Source: an uncultured Sphingomonas sp.
GTDB lineage: Bacteria > Pseudomonadota > Alphaproteobacteria > Sphingomonadales > Sphingomonadaceae
Assembly: GCA_946886645.1 (NCBI GenBank)
Contig: CAMPIY010000010.1
Location: 1 to 19,766 of the forward strand
Length of the DNA stretch: 19,766 nucleotides
Reading direction: 5' to 3'
Shown here: positions 14,109 to 19,766 of the stretch, in pieces
Layout: each line of letters begins with the position of its first letter
Numbering within the stretch: the stretch's first letter is position 1
The notes under the pieces: model-generated
What the model was told of the DNA's origin: nothing
Database searches by the model: none
What the model saw: the letters and a program-made list of their open reading frames with translations, nothing else
Position numbers and translations under genes: made by a program

Positions 14109-15195
14109 CGGGGACGGCACCGCCTCCCGCTGGGCAGGCCTGGGCCGCGCCCGAGCTCTTTTCATTGCATTCATCCTTCTACTCGCGTTGATTGCGGGCG
14201 CCTGGGCCGCGTCGATGATGCATGACCAGGGGACGACGCCGATCGGCGCCCATCCCGTTTCTCCCTCGCAGGCGAACGCCGACCTCGATCTTTACGAGAA
14301 TATTATCAATCACGTTGCTGCTGGCGAAAATTACTACGATGCTGCGGCCCGGGAACTCCGCCTCGGAAACTATCCGCTGAAACCTTTTGTCGCATTCCGG
14401 CTGCCGACGCTGGCCGTGGTGGCGGCCTGGCTTGGCCGGCCAATAATGCTGGGCCTGCAATATGGGTTGTTTGCCGCGATGATCTGGGCCTGGTGGGCGC
14501 GGCTCGACGGGCAATTCGCCGACGGCGGACGCCGCATCAGTGGGGCGATGCTAGCGGCGGCCGGCCTCGCGGTCGCCTTTTCGGGCCGCTACATCTATCT
14601 CCATGAGGTCTGGGCGGGGACGCTAATTGCGCTGTCACTGGCGCTGCATAAACCCGGGCGCGCTGGCTTGAGCATCGCCGCCGCCGCGATTGCTCTTGCC
14701 ATTCGCGAGCTTGCCTTGCCCTATCTGCTGTTGATGGGGGCATTCGCGCTCCACCGGCGCGATTGGCGCGAAGCCGCGGCGTGGGTCGGCGTTGTCCTCC
14801 TGTTTGTGCTGGCCGTGGCCTGGCACTCGAGCGAGGTCGCCAAGGTAGTTTTGCCGTACGATCCGGCGTCGCCGGGGTGGACCACCTTTGGCGGATGGGC
14901 CGGATTCCTTCGCACCTATTATCTTCCCGGGCCGCTACGATGGCTTCCGGCGGCGCTGGCGGCGCCGCTGATCATTCTGGCGCTGTTCGGCTGGGCGTCT
15001 TGGAAGTCCGGAACGGGGTTGGCCGCGACCCTGCTTTACGCTGGATATGGGCTGGGATTCATGCTGTTCGGGCGTGCCAATAATTTCTACTGGGGGCTCA
15101 TGGTCGCGCCGGCATTTCTCATCGGGCTCGCCTTCGTGCCCCGGGCGTTTTCCGATCTTCGGACCTCTATTTTCCCCCGTTCGGCAAGCGCATGA
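14101..15195 (+). CDS. Polytopic membrane protein, GT-C glycosyltransferase-like; paralogue 1
   Basis: I do not recognise a named family. The 364-residue protein starts at TTG 14101, overlapping the ubiB stop by 8 nt. It has an N-terminal transmembrane helix (about 18-38), a periplasmic-type loop (about 40-102) and about eight further hydrophobic segments. The loop holds ADLDLYENIINHVAAGENYYDAAARE, an acidic residue plus Tyr plus G-x-x-Y-Y pattern like the first external loop of GT-C (ArnT/GT39/GT87-like) glycosyltransferases. HEVW (169-172), an RELALP turn (202-207) and NNFYW (327-331) follow. The neighbouring gene is a clear paralogue, with 30 of 50 residues identical over the loop by my hand alignment. 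The GT-C link is inference. If correct, it would transfer a sugar from a polyprenyl-phosphate donor on the outer face of the inner membrane. Confidence 0.75.
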   Translation: MADGDGTASRWAGLGRARALFIAFILLLALIAGAWAASMMHDQGTTPIGAHPVSPSQANADLDLYENIINHVAAGENYYDAAARELRLGNYPLKPFVAFRLPTLAVVAAWLGRPIMLGLQYGLFAAMIWAWWARLDGQFADGGRRISGAMLAAAGLAVAFSGRYIYLHEVWAGTLIALSLALHKPGRAGLSIAAAAIALAIRELALPYLLLMGAFALHRRDWREAAAWVGVVLLFVLAVAWHSSEVAKVVLPYDPASPGWTTFGGWAGFLRTYYLPGPLRWLPAALAAPLIILALFGWASWKSGTGLAATLLYAGYGLGFMLFGRANNFYWGLMVAPAFLIGLAFVPRAFSDLRTSIFPRSASA

Positions 15196-16262
15196 GGATC
15201 GGAACCTTTCCGACCCGGTTCGAGGGCTGGTCACGCGGCTATGCGATCGCCGTCCTTGCCATGTTGGTCGCGCTGCTGGCGATTTTTTGCTGGCAGATCG
15301 ACGCGGCACCGGCGCCCAAACTCCGCGCCTCGCCGGCGCAGCATGGCGACGCCCAACTCTATCGCGACATCATCAAGGGGGTTGCCGCGGGCGGCGATTA
15401 TTATGACGTCGCGGCGAGAGAGCAGCGTGCGGCGGGCTATGCCCTGAAGCCGTTCTACACCGTCCGGCTGCCGACCCAGGCCATCGTCTACGCAACGCTC
15501 GGCGAACGTGCGATGAGCAATATGATCCGGATCCTGTGCGTCATCCTGATGCTAGCCTGGGGCGTCCGGCTGAAACCCGTTCTGCCGCTGCCCTTGCTTG
15601 GAGCGGCGATGTTGCTGATGGCCGGGGGGCTTGCCGGCCTTCTTCAGCCCCAGGCGAGCGTGTTTCACGAAGATTGGGCGGCGATCTTCCTGGCCTTGAT
15701 GATCGCCGTTCGCCGTCCGGACCGCTTGTGGCCCGCGTTCCTCGCCGGCGCCGCCGCATTGATGGTCAGGGAATTGGCCTTGCCGATGATCCTGGCGATG
15801 GGCGGTCTGGCGCTGATCGAAAAGCGGTGGCGCGAAGCGGCGGGCTGGGCCGCGATCGTCGCACTTTTCGCCGTCTATTTCGCGGCTCATGCCCATTGGG
15901 TCTCGCAGGTTGTTCTGCCGACTGACCAGGCATCTCAGGGCTGGTCGCAGATGCTCGGAGGGCAATTTGCGTTCAAGAGCATCGCCAAGGTGACGATGGG
16001 CATCGCGATGCCCTACCCGCTGGTATCCGCGCTGCTCATCCTCTCGTTGTTCGGCTGGGCGTCGGTCGAATCCGGATGGGCCTTGCGCACATTCCTGCTG
16101 CTCCTCGGTTATGGACTGATGCTGGCGCTTTTCGCCCGGGCAGACACCTTCTACTGGGCGTTGATCGCTGCTCCCTTGTCGTTCGCCGGGCTCGCCTTCC
16201 TGCCCAAAGCCTTCGCCGACCTTGCGAAAGCGATAGGTCACAAGCCATATCCGGCGACATGA
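15192..16262 (+). CDS. Polytopic membrane protein, GT-C glycosyltransferase-like; paralogue 2
   Basis: This 356-residue protein has an ATG that overlaps the stop of paralogue 1 by 4 nt (ATGA). The layout is the same: one transmembrane helix (about 15-35), then a loop with GDAQLYRDIIKGVAAGGDYYDVAARE (52-77) and ALKPFYTVRLPT (84-95), then about eight hydrophobic segments. D53 aligns with D61 of paralogue 1, and the YYD, RLPT, HExW (159-162), RELALP (193-198), VVLPTDQASQGW and FYW blocks are shared. The stop overlaps the coaBC start by 4 nt. The function is unknown; a GT-C-type glycosyltransferase is my best guess. Shared conserved polar residues suggest both copies are active or form a heteromer. 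Both could instead be unrelated polytopic proteins with a shared sugar- or lipid-binding loop. Confidence 0.75.
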   Translation: MRIGTFPTRFEGWSRGYAIAVLAMLVALLAIFCWQIDAAPAPKLRASPAQHGDAQLYRDIIKGVAAGGDYYDVAAREQRAAGYALKPFYTVRLPTQAIVYATLGERAMSNMIRILCVILMLAWGVRLKPVLPLPLLGAAMLLMAGGLAGLLQPQASVFHEDWAAIFLALMIAVRRPDRLWPAFLAGAAALMVRELALPMILAMGGLALIEKRWREAAGWAAIVALFAVYFAAHAHWVSQVVLPTDQASQGWSQMLGGQFAFKSIAKVTMGIAMPYPLVSALLILSLFGWASVESGWALRTFLLLLGYGLMLALFARADTFYWALIAAPLSFAGLAFLPKAFADLAKAIGHKPYPAT

Positions 16263-17455
16263 GCCGCATCCTTCTCATCGTCGGTGGGGGCATCGCCGCC
16301 TACAAGGCGTCGGAGCTCGTTCGACTCCTGCGCAAGGAAGGCCATGAGGTTACGCCGGTCCTGACGGAAGGCGGGTCGCATTTCGTGACCCCCATGAGCC
16401 TTGCCGCGCTGGCGGAAAGCCCCGTCTATACGTCGCTGTGGGATCTCAAGGACGAGGCGGAGATGGGGCATATCCAGCTCAGCCGCGCCGCCGATCTGCT
16501 GCTGGTCTGCCCCGCCACCGCCGACCTGATCGCCCGAATGGCCGGAGGCCACGCCGACGACCTCGCCACGACGATCTTGCTCGCGACTGACAAGCCGGTC
16601 GTCATTGCTCCAGCGATGAACGTCCGCATGTGGCAGCATGAGGCGACGCAGGCCAATGTCGCGATGTTGCGCCAGCGCGGTGTAACGGTGATCGAGCCCG
16701 ACGAAGGGCCGATGGCTTGCGGTGAATATGGGCCGGGACGGCTGCCGGAGCCCACTGAGATCGTGAAGCAGCTGGGCTCGATGCTTGGACCCGCCATCAG
16801 CGTTGAGGCTTCCCCGGCTGGACGACTTTCCGGCAAGCACATCCTGGTCACCGCCGGCCCCACCCACGAGCCGATCGACCCGGTGCGCGTCATCGCCAAC
16901 CGCTCTTCGGGGAAGCAGGGCTTCGCCATTGCCGCCGCCGCCGCCCAGGCTGGAGCGCGGGTGACGCTGGTGGCGGGGCCGGTCAGCCTGCCGACACCCG
17001 GCGGCGTCGCCCGGATCGATGTCGAAACGGCTCAGCAAATGGCCGACGCGGTCGAGAATGCTCTGCCCGCCGACGTCGCTATCCTCGTTGCCGCGGTGGC
17101 CGACTGGAGGGTCACAGCGGCGGTTTCAAAAATCAAGAAATCCGACGGACCGCCGACGCTCAGCTTCACGCCCAATCCCGACATTCTCGCGACGCTGGGG
17201 CAGCATCCCGACCGGCCCGGCCTGCTAATTGGTTTCGCTGCCGAAACAAATGATGTCGTGGCCAATGCGGAAGCCAAGCTTCGTTCCAAGAAGGCGGACT
17301 GGATCGTCGCCAATGACGTTTCCGGCGATGTCATGGGCGGCAGCCACAATCGGATTCACCTTGTCACCGGAAACGGCGTCGAGGATTGGCCTGAAGCAGC
17401 CAAGGAAGAGGTCGCCCGCCATCTTGTCGACCGCATCATCCAGGAAATTGCATGA
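16259..17455 (+). CDS. coaBC: Bifunctional phosphopantothenoylcysteine decarboxylase/phosphopantothenate–cysteine ligase
   Basis: The protein has 398 residues from ATG 16259. The frame is open upstream inside paralogue 2, but [20 protein letters not shown] is the proper flavoprotein N-terminus. The CoaC half (about 1-185) has catalytic His71 ([10 protein letters not shown]), PAMNVRMW (118-125) and the Cys154 flap ([15 protein letters not shown]). The CoaB half (about 190-398) has [24 protein letters not shown] and the KIKK motif. It makes 4'-phosphopantetheine from 4'-phosphopantothenate and cysteine (CTP-dependent ligation, then FMN-dependent decarboxylation) for coenzyme A. It is linked by 4-nt overlaps to paralogue 2 upstream and dut downstream. 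Confidence 0.97.
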   Translation: MSRILLIVGGGIAAYKASELVRLLRKEGHEVTPVLTEGGSHFVTPMSLAALAESPVYTSLWDLKDEAEMGHIQLSRAADLLLVCPATADLIARMAGGHADDLATTILLATDKPVVIAPAMNVRMWQHEATQANVAMLRQRGVTVIEPDEGPMACGEYGPGRLPEPTEIVKQLGSMLGPAISVEASPAGRLSGKHILVTAGPTHEPIDPVRVIANRSSGKQGFAIAAAAAQAGARVTLVAGPVSLPTPGGVARIDVETAQQMADAVENALPADVAILVAAVADWRVTAAVSKIKKSDGPPTLSFTPNPDILATLGQHPDRPGLLIGFAAETNDVVANAEAKLRSKKADWIVANDVSGDVMGGSHNRIHLVTGNGVEDWPEAAKEEVARHLVDRIIQEIA

Positions 17456-17904
17456 CCATTCGCATCCGCCTGACCCGCCTCCCCCATGGCGAGGGATTGC
17501 CCCTACCCAGCTATGCGACGCATGGCGCAGCGGGGATGGATGTGGTGGCGGCCGAGGATTTCGACCTGGAACCGGGCCAGCGGCACGCGGTCGCGACCGG
17601 GTTCAAGGTGGCGATTCCCGAGGGCTATGAAATCCAGGTTCGTCCGCGCTCGGGCCTGGCGCTCAAGCACGGCATTACCGTCCCCAACACGCCTGGCACG
17701 ATCGACAGCGATTATCGCGGCGAGCTTAAGGTGATCATGATCAATCATGGCGGCGAGCCCTTCCCAATCCGCCGCGGCGATCGCATCGCCCAGCTGGTTC
17801 CCGCCGCTGTCACGCTCGCGGAATTCGACGAGGTCGAAGAGCTATGCGAGACGGCGCGCGGTGCGGGCGGCTTCGGCTCGACCGGCGGCCATGGCGCTCT
17901 CTGA
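17452..17904 (+). CDS. dut: Deoxyuridine 5'-triphosphate nucleotidohydrolase (trimeric dUTPase)
   Basis: This 150-residue protein has all five trimeric dUTPase motifs: AGMDV (27-31), [13 protein letters not shown] (63-75), [14 protein letters not shown] (79-92, catalytic Asp85), [10 protein letters not shown] (107-116), and the C-terminal arm [13 protein letters not shown] (136-148). It hydrolyses dUTP to dUMP and pyrophosphate, keeping uracil out of DNA. The ATGA overlap with coaBC is the classical coaBC–dut arrangement. Its last 14 nt overlap the next gene, so the P-loop-like arm codons are shared with the start of the E1-like gene in another frame. Confidence 0.98.
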   Translation: MTIRIRLTRLPHGEGLPLPSYATHGAAGMDVVAAEDFDLEPGQRHAVATGFKVAIPEGYEIQVRPRSGLALKHGITVPNTPGTIDSDYRGELKVIMINHGGEPFPIRRGDRIAQLVPAAVTLAEFDEVEELCETARGAGGFGSTGGHGAL

Positions 17905-18640
17905 CGAAGAACTCGACCGTTACGCGCGGCATATCGTCCTGCCGCAGGTCGGCGGCGCGGGTCAGCAACGTCTGAAAGAGGCGCGGATCGCGGTTGTCGG
18001 GGCTGGCGGAATCGCCGGTGGCGTGCTGCCGGCGCTAGTCGGGGCTGGCATCGGCCATCTGACCATCATCGACAACGACCGGGTCGAGCTTTCAAACCTT
18101 CAGCGCCAGCCGATCTACACCAGCGATCAGGTCGGTCAGCGCAAGGCGGACCTGGCGGCAAGGTTTGCCGGCAAGCGCAACCCTCATGTCGAGGTCCGCA
18201 CCGTCGCCGACCGGGTTGATGCGGACAATGCCGACGCCATCCTGGACGGCCATGACCTTATCATTGACGGCACCGACAATTTCGCGACGCGGCTGACGGT
18301 CAGCGACGCCGCCGTCCGCCTCGGCATTCCGCTAATCTCCGCTGCGGCCCAGCAATTCCAGGGACAGGTGGCGCTGTTCCGCGGAAAGCCCTGCTATCGC
18401 TGCTTCGTCGGCGATGCGTTCGACGCCGACGATTGCGACACCTGCGCAGAGCTTGGCGTGCTGGGCGCCCTCACCGGCACCGTCGGCAATTACGCAGCGC
18501 TGATGGCGATCCGCGAAATCGTGGGCATCGGCCCGGACGCCGCCGGAACGCTGCACCTACTCGACGGCCTCAGCCTTTCCTGGCGCGCGATCCGGCTGAC
18601 TTCCGACCCGACGTGCCGGACTTGCGGCGCGTCTTCTTGA
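17891..18640 (+). CDS. MoeB/ThiF/HesA-family E1-like adenylyltransferase
   Basis: The 249-residue protein starts at ATG 17891 ([20 protein letters not shown], the usual N-terminus). It has the nucleotide loop GAGGIAGG (37-44), [13 protein letters not shown] (61-73) with the catalytic arginines, the GQRKA lysine (85), DGTDN (126-130), and a zinc site from CYRC (168-171) and CRTC (242-245). Cys185, before the [13 protein letters not shown] loop, is at the place of the conserved reactive cysteine. It activates the C-terminal glycine of a ubiquitin-like sulfur carrier (MoaD or ThiS) with ATP. Which carrier it serves cannot be told here, since no moaD or thiS lies beside it. There is no rhodanese domain, so it resembles MoeB/ThiF rather than MOCS3. 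Its 3' end overlaps topA by 71 bp. Confidence 0.92.
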   Translation: MALSDEELDRYARHIVLPQVGGAGQQRLKEARIAVVGAGGIAGGVLPALVGAGIGHLTIIDNDRVELSNLQRQPIYTSDQVGQRKADLAARFAGKRNPHVEVRTVADRVDADNADAILDGHDLIIDGTDNFATRLTVSDAAVRLGIPLISAAAQQFQGQVALFRGKPCYRCFVGDAFDADDCDTCAELGVLGALTGTVGNYAALMAIREIVGIGPDAAGTLHLLDGLSLSWRAIRLTSDPTCRTCGASS

Positions 18641-19766
18641 CCGGACCCTTGGCGGCTTTGGCATCGATCAGCGCTGCCGCTTCCTCCAGCGTCACTGCTT
18701 TCGGATCGGCGGTCTTCGGAAGCGTGGCATGCACCTCGCCATCGCTGACGTAGGGGCCAAACCGGCCCTCCATCACCTTCACTTCCTTGCCCGATGCAGG
18801 ATGCGCGCCGAGCACAGCGATCGGCTCGCGCGAGCCGCCGCGTGATTTGCCGCCACCCGCCGCCGCCTCGGCCAGCTTGACCACCGCGGCGTTCATGCCG
18901 GTGTCGAACACCTCGGCCGTGGACGACAGGCGGGCATATTTGCCGTCGTGCATCAGATACGGACCATAGCGCCCGATCGACGCGACGATCGGCAGGCCGG
19001 TTTCCGGATGCGCGCCGATTTCGCGCGGTAATGACAGTAGTTTTTCCGCCATCTCCAGCGTGAGGCCGTCCTGCGGCACGTCCTTGGGCAGCGACGCACG
19101 CTTGCCGTCGCGTTCGAGATAAGGGCCGAAGCGCCCGCTCTTCAGCTCGATGCCGTTGCCAAGCTCGGCCGGCCCTTCACTCGCGGCCTCCTCGCCCTGG
19201 CCGAAGCGGCGGGTATATTTGCAGTCGGGGTAGTTGGAGCAGGCGACGAACGCGCCGAACTTCCCGCCGCGAAGGCCCAGTCTGCCGGTGCCGCACAGCG
19301 GACAGAGGCGCGGATCGCTGCCGTCGCCCTTGTCCGGAAAGAGGTAGGGCGACAGGAAATCGTCGAGCGCCGCCGTCACTTCCGACGGCTTCTGTTCCAT
19401 CACCTCGCCCGCCTTGGGCTTGAAGTCGCGCCAGAAGTCCTCGAGCATTTTCTGCCAGCCAAGCCGGCCGCCCGAGACGTCGTCCAGCTCTTCTTCCAGC
19501 TCGGCGGTATAATCGAAGCTCACATAGCGTTCGAAGAAGCGCTCCAGGAACGCCGTCACCAGCCGTCCGCTCTCCTCCGGAATGAACCGCTGCTTCTCCA
19601 GCCGCACATATTCGCGGTCCTTGAGCGTCTGGAGCGTCGCTGCGTAGGTCGAGGGGCGGCCGATGCCGAGCTCCTCCAGCCGCTTGACCAGGCTCGCCTC
19701 GGAATAGCGCGGCGGTGGTTGCGTGAAGCTCTGCACCGCCTCGACGCCGGTCTTCGCCGGTGCATC
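18570..19766 (-). CDS. topA: DNA topoisomerase I, C-terminal part (5' end outside window)
   Basis: The frame is open to the window end, and about 398 residues are visible. The fragment begins in the strand-passage domain, with FTQPPPRYSEASLVKRLEELGIGRPSTYA just after the window edge. It then has a four-cysteine zinc ribbon (CPLC … CSNYPDC, about 19221-19304). Three topoisomerase C-terminal repeats follow, each with a GRFGPY/GRYGPY motif. The Lys/Arg/Ser/Gly-rich tail ends SRARKG. The enzyme relaxes negative supercoils in DNA; the active-site tyrosine lies outside the window. The tail is encoded opposite the last 24 codons of the E1-like gene. No terminator separates the two convergent genes. 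Confidence 0.97.
   Translation of the reverse strand, partial: DAPAKTGVEAVQSFTQPPPRYSEASLVKRLEELGIGRPSTYAATLQTLKDREYVRLEKQRFIPEESGRLVTAFLERFFERYVSFDYTAELEEELDDVSGGRLGWQKMLEDFWRDFKPKAGEVMEQKPSEVTAALDDFLSPYLFPDKGDGSDPRLCPLCGTGRLGLRGGKFGAFVACSNYPDCKYTRRFGQGEEAASEGPAELGNGIELKSGRFGPYLERDGKRASLPKDVPQDGLTLEMAEKLLSLPREIGAHPETGLPIVASIGRYGPYLMHDGKYARLSSTAEVFDTGMNAAVVKLAEAAAGGGKSRGGSREPIAVLGAHPASGKEVKVMEGRFGPYVSDGEVHATLPKTADPKAVTLEEAAALIDAKAAKGPVKKTRRKSGTSGRKSAGSRARKG

Noticed and set aside
17747..17890. N-terminal extension of the E1-like protein into dut
   Set aside because: The family N-terminus ([13 protein letters not shown]) starts at ATG 17891; the upstream part is the shifted frame of dut.
1..19766. 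CRISPR arrays, tRNA/rRNA genes, IS elements, prophage or toxin–antitoxin pairs
   Set aside because: Looked for on both strands. There are no regularly spaced repeats, no tRNA cloverleaf-like segments in the gaps, no transposase or integrase motifs, and all gaps except the dnaA upstream region are under 200 bp.

Overview
The window is GC-rich (low-to-mid 60s percent by eye) alphaproteobacterial chromosome, most likely from a member of the Sphingomonadales. Grounds: the dnaA–rpsT–mutM–ubiE–ubiB–coaBC–dut gene order is typical of alphaproteobacteria, SecB and SmR-domain proteins have alphaproteobacterial character, there is a palindromic 'cgtcattgcgagg' intergenic repeat, and GANTC sites (CcrM methylation target) are concentrated in intergenic DNA. 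Most of it is core housekeeping sequence. No phage, IS element, CRISPR array, tRNA or rRNA was seen.

Layout. (1) 1-330: 3' end of dapE (lysine/diaminopimelate synthesis), meeting tail-to-tail a minus-strand cluster at 327-4447. In transcription order this cluster is a Tim44-like membrane protein, the lipoprotein MltA (lytic transglycosylase), an Smr-domain protein, and a membrane GGDEF-EAL c-di-GMP protein; the first three overlap. (2) 4642-7758: plus-strand secB, murJ (lipid II flippase) and trpS, then a single DUF4136-like lipoprotein gene at 7861-8529 with a strong intrinsic terminator. (3) 8713-11732, minus strand: mutM, rpsT and dnaA in transcription order. rpsT has its own terminator, and the roughly 365-bp gap upstream of dnaA carries six GANTC sites and a direct repeat. 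(4) 11840-18640, plus strand: ubiE, ubiB, two tandem paralogous polytopic membrane proteins that I do not recognise as a named family, coaBC, dut, and a MoeB/ThiF/HesA-type E1-like enzyme. These are packed with overlaps or 1-nt gaps and probably form one operon. (5) 18570-19766: the C-terminal part of topA on the minus strand, whose 3' end overlaps the E1-like gene by 71 bp.

Functionally the window covers chromosome replication and repair (DnaA, MutM, Dut, TopA), envelope building and export (SecB, MurJ, MltA, DapE, Tim44-like protein, lipoprotein), ubiquinone and coenzyme A synthesis (UbiE, UbiB, CoaBC), and translation (TrpS, S20). The least explained element is the pair of GT-C-like membrane proteins inserted between ubiB and coaBC. 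The most interesting non-coding signals are the GANTC cluster and direct repeat upstream of dnaA, the palindromic repeat that supplies the leader of mutM, and the hairpin-rich strip downstream of dnaA.
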